From Eshraghiella sp964576255 (GTDB lineage Bacteria > Bacillota > Clostridia > Lachnospirales > Lachnospiraceae), in NCBI GenBank assembly GCA_964576255.1, contig CAZNUK010000009.1:1-43856 (forward strand): a DNA stretch of 43,856 nucleotides, in the 5' to 3' direction. Numbering within the stretch: the stretch's first letter is position 1; each line of letters begins with the position of its first letter. This document shows, piece by piece, positions 1 to 7,205 of this stretch. The position numbers and the translations under genes were made by a program. The notes under the pieces are model-generated. The model did not search any database. It was not told the origin of the DNA and was given only the letters and a program-made list of their open reading frames with translations.

Positions 1-440
1 CCTGCGCTCCGCCCCTCCTATTTATCAATTCCCGCTTTGGCTGGGGCAACCTACCCAAAGCTCCGCCCCTCCTATTTATCAATTCCCGCTTTGGCTGGGG
101 CAACCTGCCTGCGCTCCGCCCCTCCTATTTATCAATTCTCGCTTTAGGTGGGGCAACCTGCCTGCGCTCCACCCCTCCTATTTATCAATTCCCGCTTTAG
201 GTGGGGCAACCTACCCAAAGCTCCGCCCCTCCTATTTATCAATTCCCGCTTTGGGTGGGGCAACCTACCTGCGCTCCGCCCCTCCTATTTATCAATTCTC
301 GCTTTGGCTGGGGCGTCTCTGCCTGCGCTCCGCCCCTCCTATTTATCAATTCTCGCTTTGGGTGGGGCGACACTGCCATAGTAGCGCCCCATCGAGGGCA
401 AAATCCAGCAAGTATAACATTCCGACACTACCTGCGCTCC
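1..440. repeat. Tandem array of 53/54-bp units
   Basis: Seven near-identical units start at about 7, 61, 114, 167, 221, 274 and 328, with a decayed partial copy at 437; the array runs off the left edge. Each unit reads CTCCGCCCCTCC, then TATTTATCAATTC, then CCGCTTT and (G/A)G(C/G)TGGGGC. Two linker types alternate irregularly: ACCTACCCAAAG (54-bp units) and ACCTGCCTGCG (53-bp units). GCCCC and GGGGC can pair within a unit or between neighbours. The array is far more GC-rich than its surroundings. Short open frames across it simply follow the repeat and have no ribosome site, so no gene is called. Confidence 0.95.
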
Positions 441-456
441 GCCCCATATACCTAAT

Positions 457-494
457 AAAAAACTTCCGCAGAAGTCAGAAACTTTCTGCAGAAG
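457..494 (-). terminator. Rho-independent terminator of the cobalamin-uptake pair
   Basis: On the minus strand an 11-bp stem (TTCTGCAGAAG at 484-494 pairing with CTTCCGCAGAA at 463-473, one G-T) is followed by TTTTTTATT. The stop codon of the S-component gene (475-477) lies in the loop, so the last codons form one arm of the stem. Confidence 0.85.
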
Positions 495-978
495 GTATTT
501 TTTTCATTGCCATAGTTATTGGATGGAATAACACAAGCATTATTATAAAATTGGCGACTCCATGAACCAAATCCCATGGTATTCCCGAAACCCACCAAGC
601 AAAGGCTGTGGAGATTCCTCCTACAAATAAGTAAGGAATGGAACACATAAGTCCGAATAACAATCCAAATATACCGGAAACAATGGCCCAGAGCCAAACT
701 GATTTCACTTTATGTAGAAGAAGGGTTATGACTGCCAAAAGTGGCCATGCGTATAAATACATAACCCACCACAAGCCAAAACCAAACACTGCGCCTTCTA
801 TTATAATAAAAACAGGTATGACTACAAATATTCTTTTTTTGAACATAAGGGTGAAGATAATTATCCAGAAGGAAGTCAATTCTACATTAGGAATTGCTCC
901 TAGTGCAAATTTGCAGGCTTCAATTACCGCCACCATTATTCCTATTAAAGCGATATCTTTAACTGTAATTTTCTTCAT
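475..978 (-). CDS. ECF transporter S component, probably for cobalamin
   Basis: A small integral membrane protein (167 aa) with about five or six hydrophobic segments and no soluble domain, typical in size for the substrate-binding S component of an energy-coupling-factor importer. The start is the ATG at 978; a start at 1017 would overlap the upstream gene by 38 bp. The stop of the upstream DUF4430 gene (980-982) leaves one base between them, which suggests translational coupling. Both genes lie behind a cobalamin riboswitch, and S components of this kind (with an AIPNVELTSFW-like segment after the first helix) are known beside DUF4430 genes in Clostridia. Substrate is inferred from the riboswitch. 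The shared ATPases and T subunit are not in this window. Confidence 0.8.
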   Translation of the reverse strand: MKKITVKDIALIGIMVAVIEACKFALGAIPNVELTSFWIIIFTLMFKKRIFVVIPVFIIIEGAVFGFGLWWVMYLYAWPLLAVITLLLHKVKSVWLWAIVSGIFGLLFGLMCSIPYLFVGGISTAFAWWVSGIPWDLVHGVANFIIMLVLFHPITMAMKKIPSAESF

Positions 979-979
979 A

Positions 980-1375
980 TTATTGTACTGTATAGACAAT
1001 CCGGAACTCATCACCATCTTCTACTGGCTGAGTATCAATGCCGTAGTTACAATACTCTCCATTAACATAGAAGGACCAGTACGCACCATTGGTATTATAA
1101 TCCGCGATTTCTCCGTTGACAGAATTAACCATTAAGCCATATTCGCTTTCATCGCCTGAAAAAGTAAGTCCATCGGCTTCTTCCATTGCCTGTCTAAGAT
1201 ATTTTGCATCAGTCTTAAGCTCATAGACTTTGCTTTTATCTTCAGAATTAATTACTTCTATTGAGATGCTTTTGCTGCCTTCAACAGGTTTTTCACGGAA
1301 AACAAAAAAGATTCCAACAAGAATTGCTGCAAGGGCAAGAAAAGTTCCCACTCCGATAAGTATTTTTTTCTTCAA
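980..1375 (-). CDS. Membrane-anchored DUF4430 (transcobalamin-like) protein
   Basis: 131 aa: an N-terminal lysine-rich start and one hydrophobic segment (residues 4-26), then an extracytoplasmic domain of about 100 residues ending in GDEFRIVYTV. The end matches the DUF4430 family, related to the beta-domain of the vertebrate B12 carriers transcobalamin and intrinsic factor; features seen are the AYWSFYVNGEYC stretch and the final strand. The start codon is TTG with a clear AAAGGAG nine bases upstream. It is first in a two-gene unit behind a cobalamin riboswitch. Inference: it captures cobalamin or a precursor outside the membrane and passes it to the S component encoded next. Confidence 0.8.
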   Translation of the reverse strand: MKKKILIGVGTFLALAAILVGIFFVFREKPVEGSKSISIEVINSEDKSKVYELKTDAKYLRQAMEEADGLTFSGDESEYGLMVNSVNGEIADYNTNGAYWSFYVNGEYCNYGIDTQPVEDGDEFRIVYTVQ

Positions 1376-1493
1376 CTATAAATTCTCCTTTCAAATTATA
1401 TTCCACGACGCCATCCCGCCATAAAGTGCAGAAAATTGTGGCATATAATTCTAAGGATATGGTTCAACCAGTTACTCGTGGCTCCACAATATC

Positions 1494-1662
1494 ATCACAG
1501 GCAGGTCTTCTGACTTGGACATCAACACTGCATTTGGTCTTCCCGGCGTTAACCAGTGACTGCCATTGGCGTAAATGCAATTCCTTCCTTACAGCGACGA
1601 GTTCGTGCAGGACTTGCACCTGCTTCCCTTTTCACCGGATAAAAATCCGACACCTGTAACGT
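1494..1662 (-). promoter_or_regulatory. Cobalamin riboswitch
   Basis: Read on the minus strand, the conserved blocks appear in order: ATCCGGTGAAAAGGGAA, GGTGCAAGTCC, GTCGCTGTAA, GCCAATGGCAGTCACTGG, GCCGGGAAG and AAGTCAGAAGACCTGCC. TTACAGG at the 5' end pairs with CCTGTGA at the 3' end as P1. About 115 bases of leader separate it from the TTG start of the DUF4430 gene. In that leader CCACGA and TCGTGG can pair near the ribosome site and may be the switching part. It explains most of the gene-free stretch 1376-1718. The known family turns expression down when adenosylcobalamin is abundant. Confidence 0.95.
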
Positions 1663-1691
1663 TCTAATCACTTCGTAAAATAAAGTAACAC

Positions 1692-1731
1692 AAAAAAAGC
1701 AGTTTTTCAACATCACTGTTAAAAAACCACT
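1692..1731 (-). terminator. Rho-independent terminator of the ohrR-tautomerase-NUDIX unit
   Basis: On the minus strand a stem of up to 15 bp with three G-T pairs and a GTGA tetraloop (AGTGGTTTTTTAACA against TGTTGAAAAACTGCT) is followed by seven T. The NUDIX stop codon lies inside the first arm. Confidence 0.85.
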
Positions 1732-2201
1732 TTTCCATCAACTTGAACTTCTGTTAATTTATCATTATTATATGTAAGCTTCATAGTGAAAAAATCTTTT
1801 CTATTAATAAGTAAATCCAGAAAATATTTATCCCCTTCCCATAAATTGAGAGAAGTGATATCTGACTTTGGAACCCAGACAAGCTCTCCTTCATCACAGT
1901 CCTTAAACTCGCCCTCAAAGCCATCTGCTGTAAACAAACACATATACTCTGTTGGCCACTCATCAGACACAAAGGTTACAAGCCCTCGAAAGGCATATGA
2001 GGTGAGGCTAAGCCCCGTTTCCTCATATACTTCTCGAAGTAAACATTCCTCCGGACTTTCTCCATCTTCAAAATGACCACCAACGCCTATCCATTTGTCT
2101 TTGTTGACATCATCTTTTTTGGATATGCGATGAAGCATAAGATATGCATCATCTTTTTCTATATAACATAATGTAGTTAAAGGTGATTTTATTTTGTCCA
2201 T
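1719..2201 (-). CDS. NUDIX hydrolase (MutT-like)
   Basis: 160 aa from the ATG at 2201, which follows the stop of the tautomerase gene by one base; the ribosome site GGAAAG lies in the end of that gene. The complete Nudix box G-x5-E-x7-REUxEExGU is at residues 42-64 (G42, E48, REVYEETGL 56-64). Short NUDIX proteins with this layout usually hydrolyse oxidised nucleotides such as 8-oxo-dGTP, but substrate cannot be read from the sequence. Its position behind an OhrR-type repressor and near a peroxidase gene fits a role in cleaning up oxidative damage. It is the last gene before the terminator at 1692-1731. Confidence 0.88.
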   Translation of the reverse strand: MDKIKSPLTTLCYIEKDDAYLMLHRISKKDDVNKDKWIGVGGHFEDGESPEECLLREVYEETGLSLTSYAFRGLVTFVSDEWPTEYMCLFTADGFEGEFKDCDEGELVWVPKSDITSLNLWEGDKYFLDLLINRKDFFTMKLTYNNDKLTEVQVDGKVVF

Positions 2202-2202
2202 A

Positions 2203-2544
2203 TTAAAAATTCTTTCCATTCCAGCCCCAGTCACTATAACCTTGATAGGTTATATATATGGAGTCTTTAGGTATTCCTAATTCTTTTTCATACAAATCAC
2301 AAATGCTAGCAGTCATCTTATCGTAAGCTGCGCTTGATGCATTACCCAAAAGGCTTACCGATACATATGCTCCCGCAGTAAGCTTGCGACCTCCCATGTA
2401 TAAATCATAGTTATCCTCAAAGCCAACCATAAGAAAGCTTTCTGGCTTGCTAAGAAGGGATATGGATTTGCCAAGCTCTGTTTTGAGAACTTCTCTTTTC
2501 TCCTGTGAAAGTGGTAAAGTAATTTTTGAATCAATAAATGGCAT
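2203..2544 (-). CDS. MIF-family tautomerase
   Basis: 113 aa. The mature protein would begin with Pro2 (MPFIDSKIT), the catalytic base of the tautomerase superfamily, and the length fits the MIF branch (about 115 aa) rather than the 60-aa 4-oxalocrotonate type. The middle (LGNASSAAYDKM) and C-terminus (YITYQGYSDWGWNG) match the MIF pattern, where the conserved Asn and a C-terminal aromatic pocket shape the active site. It likely tautomerises phenylpyruvate-like keto acids; the physiological substrate in bacteria is unknown. It starts 11 bases after the regulator gene and is coupled to the NUDIX gene. Confidence 0.85.
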   Translation of the reverse strand: MPFIDSKITLPLSQEKREVLKTELGKSISLLSKPESFLMVGFEDNYDLYMGGRKLTAGAYVSVSLLGNASSAAYDKMTASICDLYEKELGIPKDSIYITYQGYSDWGWNGKNF

Positions 2545-2555
2545 AATTGGTCTCC

Positions 2556-2993
2556 TTATGATAATGAATTTAGTATTTTGTGCAAAAGCTTATGTAGAAT
2601 CACAGCCTCTTCCGGTTCCAGTTTCATACAGCCTCCAACTTTACCCGGAATTTCCACCGCCATATCTCTAAGCTTAAATCCCTCATCTGTAAGCTTTACC
2701 ACGAGATTTCTCTCGTCCTTGACAGATCTCATACGACTTACATAACCTTTTGCTTCTAACTTTTTCAAAAGAGGGGTCAAGGTTCCTGAATCCAGACATA
2801 AATATTTACCCAATTCTTTTACATTAATCTCTTCCACTTCCCACAAAACCATCATTGTGATGTATTGGGTGTAGGTAAGACCAATCGCGTCCAAATACGG
2901 TGTATACTGCTTTACCACTTCTTTGGCACAGGCATATAATGGAAAACATAATTGATTCTCCAGCTTCAGACCTTCATATTTATCATTTGACAT
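2556..2993 (-). CDS. OhrR-type MarR-family redox regulator
   Basis: 145 aa from the ATG at 2993, which has GGGGAGGG just upstream; a start at 3038 would lack such a site. The N-terminus LENQLCFPLY carries Cys16 at the place of the peroxidatic Cys15 of OhrR, with Tyr20 and Tyr30 matching the two tyrosines that bond the sensing cysteine. The winged-helix core follows (ELGKYLCLDSGTLTPLLKKL recognition helix, then KDERN in the wing). A second Cys22 is nearby. Such repressors release DNA when organic hydroperoxides or HOCl oxidise the cysteine. It heads a unit with the tautomerase and NUDIX genes. A palindrome over the gpx promoter is a likely target, and a half-copy lies in its own promoter region (3025-3041). 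Confidence 0.88.
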   Translation of the reverse strand: MSNDKYEGLKLENQLCFPLYACAKEVVKQYTPYLDAIGLTYTQYITMMVLWEVEEINVKELGKYLCLDSGTLTPLLKKLEAKGYVSRMRSVKDERNLVVKLTDEGFKLRDMAVEIPGKVGGCMKLEPEEAVILHKLLHKILNSLS

Positions 2994-3063
2994 AAAACCC
3001 TCCCCTTGAAAATTCTCTGGTATAATACAATCTAGCATAATTTTGCCTTAGTTTCAACAGAAG

Positions 3064-3145
3064 ATTATTGTGCCTCATAGGCAGCACGTACTGCCTTAGT
3101 AAGCTGGTCTGCGCAGGATGTCGGTCTATTCCATAATAATCCCCC
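3064..3145 (-). pseudogene. Possible 3' remnant of a lost gene
   Basis: Directly after the gpx stop codon, and in the same reading frame, 26 codons run to TAA at 3064-3066. They read GLLWNRPTSCADQLTKAV followed by RAAYEAQ. The composition looks protein-like, ending in an amphipathic helix, but there is no in-frame ATG. It may be the C-terminus of a deleted neighbour or of an ancestral fusion. I do not recognise the family. Confidence 0.3.
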
Positions 3146-3619
3146 TTATAATAATTCTGCTATTTTCTGCTCCAACGCCTCTGGCTTGTTGGTTGGTGAA
3201 AAACGTCCTACAACCTGACCGTTTTTGTCCACTAAAAATTTGGTGAAATTCCATTTTATTTTGCTACCGAACATTCCACCCTTCTGTGACTTAAGGAACT
3301 TATATAAAGGCTCTTCATTGTCACCATTCACACAAATTTTCTTAAACATCTTAAACGTTACTCCATATCTGGACTGGCAAAAATCAATAATCTCTTCTTC
3401 TGTTCCTGGTGCCTGATTACCAAACTGGTTACATGGAAAATCAAGAATCTCGAGTCCCTTATCCTTATACTTCTCATACAAATCCTGTAATCCCTCATAC
3501 TGTGGAGTGAATCCACAACCTGTTGCAGTATTAACAATAAGAAGCACTTTACCCTCGTAGTCCTTCAAACTAACCTCATTTCCTTCAGCATCCTTAACAA
3601 CGTAATCATAAATAGTCAT
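3146..3619 (-). CDS. Glutathione peroxidase-family thiol peroxidase
   Basis: 157 aa from the ATG at 3619 (GGAGAAGATT upstream). The peroxidatic Cys35 sits in NTATGCGFTPQY, the Gln in FPCNQFGNQ, and the Trp-Asn pair in KWNFTKF, so the catalytic tetrad is complete, with Cys in place of selenocysteine. Bacterial members usually reduce organic and lipid hydroperoxides with thioredoxin rather than glutathione. An ideal sigma-A promoter lies upstream, with a palindrome covering the -10 box, and an OhrR-type repressor gene follows downstream. Inference: the gene is induced by peroxides. Confidence 0.93.
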   Translation of the reverse strand: MTIYDYVVKDAEGNEVSLKDYEGKVLLIVNTATGCGFTPQYEGLQDLYEKYKDKGLEILDFPCNQFGNQAPGTEEEIIDFCQSRYGVTFKMFKKICVNGDNEEPLYKFLKSQKGGMFGSKIKWNFTKFLVDKNGQVVGRFSPTNKPEALEQKIAELL

Positions 3620-3635
3620 ATAATCTTCTCCTTCC

Positions 3636-3703
3636 ATTGTATGCAATTAAATTACATCCGTTTGATACAATTAGATTGTATGCAATTTATTTAATTCTGT
3701 CAA
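3636..3703 (-). promoter_or_regulatory. gpx promoter with OhrR-like operator over the -10 box
   Basis: The -35 TTGACA (3698-3703), a 17-base spacer and the -10 TACAAT (3675-3680) form a near-consensus sigma-A promoter. A perfect 7-bp inverted repeat, ATACAAT-TAG-ATTGTAT (3665-3681), covers the -10 box. It resembles the known OhrR operator (TACAATT and its inverse). A 13-bp block, ATTGTATGCAATT, occurs at 3675-3687 and again at 3636-3648, so a second binding site in the leader is possible. Confidence 0.8.
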
Positions 3704-3778
3704 TACTTTTTATAATTTACTTTTAAACTTTTTTTTGCTATATTAAACACAGATTTATTACTAATGTGAAAGGTACTA

Positions 3779-5212
3779 ATGATAATGAATATTTTTATAT
3801 CTCACTCTTCAGAGGATGCCAGTATTGCTACCAATTTATGCAATACAATTGAAAAATATGGCGATTGTTGCTTTATTGCACCTAGAAATATCAGAACCGG
3901 ATATGAATACGCTGCAGAAATTGCTGAAGGCATTGACCATTCTGACATATTAATCTTGCTACTGTCCAAAGCAGCTAACGCCTCACCTCATGTCTTAAGA
4001 GAGGTTGAGCGAGCTGTTACCAAATCAATTCCGGTGCTTGTGTACAAGCTTGAGGATGTGGAGCTTAGTAAATCCATGGAATATTTTCTGATGACCCATC
4101 AGTGGCTTAATGCACAGAAAAATGATTTTTCAGATATTATTCAGAGCATTTCACAATTTAAGAAAAACAAAGTGGATGCTGAGTATGTTGAAGTGATGAG
4201 TTCTCCTAGAGAGCAATCCAAGAAAATTCTGATTATACCAATCCTTATAATAGCTGTTGCATTTATCTCGTGTATTTTAGGAACTATTGTAGCCATAACC
4301 ATTTCAGAAAACAATGAAAAAAATAACCCTACGACTGCCGATAATTCCCAGTCTGATGCAACCACACAAGATAATGAACCTACGGATAATGAATCTACAG
4401 ATGACGTGTATTCAACCACCGAAGATTCTGATTCCAACACACTGGTTAAAGCAGAACTTGGTGACACAATTGTTTTAGGAACCTATTATGATGAACCAAT
4501 CGAATGGAAGGTAATCAAGATTTCAGAGGATGGACAGAGTGCTGTATTGATTTCAAAATATGTACTGTGCTTCAAAGGATATGATGCTCCTGATAAAGGA
4601 AGTTTTGGTGGAGAACCTGATGCAGATACCGATTTGGAAATTCAAGCATATGCTAGAGGCAATAGCAGCTGGGAAAGCTCAACTATACGTACTTGGCTCA
4701 ACAGTAATGAAGAATTTGTTGTGTACGAAGGTCAACCTCCTAAGTCACAAGCTTTTGCGGATTCAAAAAACGGATACCAGTCCGAGCCGGGATTTTTAAC
4801 CAATTTTTCTGAGAATGAACTAAAAGCCATCCTTGAGGTTCCTATAGAAACCAAAGGCAATGCAATTTCCGCAGAAAAAACCATTACTACATATGATAAA
4901 GTATTTCTTTTATCCAAGGATGAACTTGAATGGCTTAATGAAGCTGGTGTACATTATCTTGCAAACCCAACTAAAAAAGCTATTAACAATAACGAAACCT
5001 TTTGGTACAAAGATTACAGTATCGGTTTCAATTACACTGCCGCACCATGGTGGTTACGCGAGCCTGTAGAAGGTTTCTCAAGCCGTTGCTATCTTGTAGA
5101 CTATGGTAAATATGATGGTCAGTTATTCTTTTGGGAGGTTGGCGTAGAAAGCTTTGGAATCCGCCCTGCAATAACTGTAGATTTAACTTCAAAAGCAATT
5201 AAGATTAATTAA
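3779..5212 (+). CDS. TIR domain membrane protein with DUF6273 ectodomain
   Basis: 477 aa. Residues 4-130 form a TIR domain: NIFISHSSED at the BB start, and SPHVLREVE with Glu75 at the place of the catalytic glutamate of NAD-cleaving TIRs. A single transmembrane helix follows (about 150-175) after two lysines, so the TIR lies in the cytoplasm. A Ser/Thr/Asn/Asp-rich linker (176-225) leads to a roughly 250-residue extracellular domain of the DUF6273 type, with WWLREPVEGFS and GIRPAITVDL near the end. The gene stands alone: GAAAGG is its ribosome site (ATG 3779, or ATG 3785 two codons on) and a strong terminator follows. Ligand and function are unknown; it may be a sensor or defence receptor. 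Confidence 0.85.
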   Translation: MIMNIFISHSSEDASIATNLCNTIEKYGDCCFIAPRNIRTGYEYAAEIAEGIDHSDILILLLSKAANASPHVLREVERAVTKSIPVLVYKLEDVELSKSMEYFLMTHQWLNAQKNDFSDIIQSISQFKKNKVDAEYVEVMSSPREQSKKILIIPILIIAVAFISCILGTIVAITISENNEKNNPTTADNSQSDATTQDNEPTDNESTDDVYSTTEDSDSNTLVKAELGDTIVLGTYYDEPIEWKVIKISEDGQSAVLISKYVLCFKGYDAPDKGSFGGEPDADTDLEIQAYARGNSSWESSTIRTWLNSNEEFVVYEGQPPKSQAFADSKNGYQSEPGFLTNFSENELKAILEVPIETKGNAISAEKTITTYDKVFLLSKDELEWLNEAGVHYLANPTKKAINNNETFWYKDYSIGFNYTAAPWWLREPVEGFSSRCYLVDYGKYDGQLFFWEVGVESFGIRPAITVDLTSKAIKIN

Positions 5213-5218
5213 TTTTTT

Positions 5219-5242
5219 GCCCCCTGTTTTCGGGGGCTTTTT
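5219..5242 (+). terminator. Rho-independent terminator after the TIR gene
   Basis: GCCCCC (5219-5224), loop TGTTTTC, GGGGGC (5232-5237), then TTTTT. It lies 6 bp after the stop codon. Confidence 0.92.
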
Positions 5243-5348
5243 GTTGGATTTATGTGCAAAAAAACTTTCCTTATGTATATAAAATGTGGTAAAGTATTTT
5301 TATGAGGATTTTTTTAACAACTAACGAAAAATTGGAGGTTACAAAACA

Positions 5349-6773
5349 ATGGCTAAGACCGTACAGGAATTAATGAATCTCATTGAAGAAAATGACATTC
5401 AGATGATTGATTTTAAGATTGTTGACATCAATGGACAATATCGTCACGTTACAATTCCAGCTGAGCAGTTCTCTGAGGAGACCTTGAAGGATGGCATTGG
5501 ATTTGACGCATCTAACTATGGCTACGCAGTAGTTGAGAAAAGTGATATGGTATTTATACCGGATCTTGAGACAGCTATTATCGACCCGTTCTGCGGCGTT
5601 CCTACTTTATCTATTACAGGTAACGCTATGATTATTGATTATCCTAATAATCGTCCACTCGACCAGTACCCACGTAACATCGTGCTGGCTGCTGAACAGT
5701 ATATGAAGGACACAGGAATTGCTGACACAATGTTAATTCTTCCTGAATTTGAATTTCACTTATTTGACAGCGTTGGCTGGTCAGTTAAGCCTAACGAAAT
5801 CGGCATGAGCATTGACGCTTATCAGGCATATTGGAATAGTGATACAGAAGGACAGGGCCTCGTAGTTCCACACCAGAAGGCTTATCATGTTGCCAAACCA
5901 CTTGATACTTCTTATGAATGCCGTTCAGAGATGTGCCTTGAAATGGCTAAGGCAGGCATCCCTATTAAATATCATCACCCTGAGGTTGGTGCTGCAGGAC
6001 AGTTTGAGATTGAACCAATGCTTGGTCAGATGTCTAAGATGGCAGACAACACTATGATGATTAAATACATCATCCACAATGTAGCTCTTAAATATGGCAA
6101 GACCGCTACCTTTATGCCAAAGCCTGTATACGGCGAGGCGGGTAACGGAATGCATGTACATATGTTATTATTAAAAAATGGTGAACCGGTATTCTCTGAT
6201 GATAATGGATATTCACATTTAAGTGAGACCGCTCACTATTTTATGGGTGGACTTCTTAAGCACATTGCTTCATTATGTGCAATTACCAATCCAAGTACTA
6301 ACTCATTTAAGAGATTGGTTCCGGGCTTTGAAGCACCTGTTACCGTTGGATATGCAACATCTAACCGTAGTGCCGTAATCAGAATTCCTGCTTACGCTAA
6401 AACACCTGCTTTGAGACGTTTTGAGATTCGTAACCCTGATGCAACCTGTAATCCATATCTGTGCTACGCAGCACTTCTTATGGCAGGTCTTGACGGGGTT
6501 AAAAACAAAATTGACCCACATGCTAACGGCTGGGGCCCATACGATATGAATTTGTATTCATTATCAGATGAAGAGAAAGCAAAATTATCTTCTCTTCCTA
6601 CTAATTTAGAAGATGCCCTTGATGCACTTGAGGCTGACCATGATTACCTTACTGCAGGTGGAGTATTCCCAGAGCACCTCATTAAGAACTTCATTGCCAC
6701 CAAGAGAAAGGAATGCCGCGAATTAGCTGCTATTCCACATCCGGCAGAGTTCCAGAAATATTTCAACCTGTAA
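5349..6773 (+). CDS. glnA: Glutamine synthetase type I
   Basis: 474 aa, the usual length for GlnA. It makes glutamine from glutamate, ammonia and ATP. Visible are the N-terminal beta-grasp (VDINGQYRHV), the metal- and substrate-binding blocks (LPEFEFHLFD, GAAGQFEIE, GNGMHVHM), the ATP block around NRSAVIRIP and the C-terminal RRFEIRNPDATCNPYLCY. The C-terminal part has NLYSLSDEE, where the tyrosine aligns with the adenylylated Tyr of enteric GSI-beta enzymes; whether it is modified here is unknown. The ribosome site is GGAGG before ATG 5349. The upstream region shows neither a glutamine riboswitch nor a convincing GlnR box. Confidence 0.96.
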   Translation: MAKTVQELMNLIEENDIQMIDFKIVDINGQYRHVTIPAEQFSEETLKDGIGFDASNYGYAVVEKSDMVFIPDLETAIIDPFCGVPTLSITGNAMIIDYPNNRPLDQYPRNIVLAAEQYMKDTGIADTMLILPEFEFHLFDSVGWSVKPNEIGMSIDAYQAYWNSDTEGQGLVVPHQKAYHVAKPLDTSYECRSEMCLEMAKAGIPIKYHHPEVGAAGQFEIEPMLGQMSKMADNTMMIKYIIHNVALKYGKTATFMPKPVYGEAGNGMHVHMLLLKNGEPVFSDDNGYSHLSETAHYFMGGLLKHIASLCAITNPSTNSFKRLVPGFEAPVTVGYATSNRSAVIRIPAYAKTPALRRFEIRNPDATCNPYLCYAALLMAGLDGVKNKIDPHANGWGPYDMNLYSLSDEEKAKLSSLPTNLEDALDALEADHDYLTAGGVFPEHLIKNFIATKRKECRELAAIPHPAEFQKYFNL

Positions 6774-6777
6774 AGAT

Positions 6778-7203
6778 ACGAGCGTGAGAAATACTGTTGA
6801 AATCTTCTTGTTTCTCTAGCTCCAATATTGACACATAATTAATATTATAGGCGACTTGTAAAAAATAGTATACAAGTCGCCTAATATTATGTGTCAATAC
6901 CTTCGTAAGTGTGATTTATAGCATATTTACTTTGGGCATATTGTTATCTTTTCCGTAATTTTGCCCATCATTTTGGGTGTTTTAAGCGTATTTATTAAAA
7001 ATGCCCAAATCTCAAATTTTTTTGGACTTTTTCAAACTTATTAAATTATTTGCCCAAATAATTGGGCAAGTAATGTAAAATTTTAGTATTTTGTCCAAAA
7101 ACAAATAGCACAGGATTGTAATTAATCCTGTGCCATAGATATATTCAATTAAGTTAGTGAAACAAGAAGATTACAACATCTTCCTCTTTCTCACAATTCG
7201 CTT
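6778..7203. repeat. Hairpin-rich gap between convergent genes, with related ends in inverted order
   Basis: This gene-free stretch is bordered by related sequences in opposite orientation: 6796-6814 matches the reverse complement of 7159-7177 at 18 of 19 bases, and TGAGAAA lies outside each. Inside are a long hairpin (6826-6899, arms from TATTGACACATAAT inward to GGCGACTTGTA, with a 6-base bulge), several TGCCCAA motifs on both strands, a perfect palindrome at 7050-7069 (TTGCCCAA-ATAA-TTGGGCAA) and the ABC gene terminator (7096-7133). No open reading frame fits a gene. Whether it is a small mobile element or a two-way terminator zone is open. Confidence 0.65.
7096..7133 (-). terminator. Terminator downstream of the large ABC gene
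   Basis: A perfect 10-bp stem GCACAGGATT/AATCCTGTGC (7108-7133) with a 6-base loop. On the minus strand it is followed by the T-rich tail TATTTGTTTTT. Confidence 0.75.
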
Positions 7204-7205
7204 CT

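Noticed and set aside
1..440. CRISPR array
   Set aside because: The units are contiguous 53/54-bp copies without unique spacers, and no cas genes are present.
148..565. Open frames with Pro/Leu-rich repeats across the tandem array
   Set aside because: They exist in several frames only because the DNA repeats, the unit length changes between 53 and 54, and no ribosome site precedes them.
5245..5348. Glutamine riboswitch or GlnR box before glnA
   Set aside because: No convincing TGTNA-type palindrome or glutamine-aptamer motif can be read; only AT-rich DNA and GGAGG.
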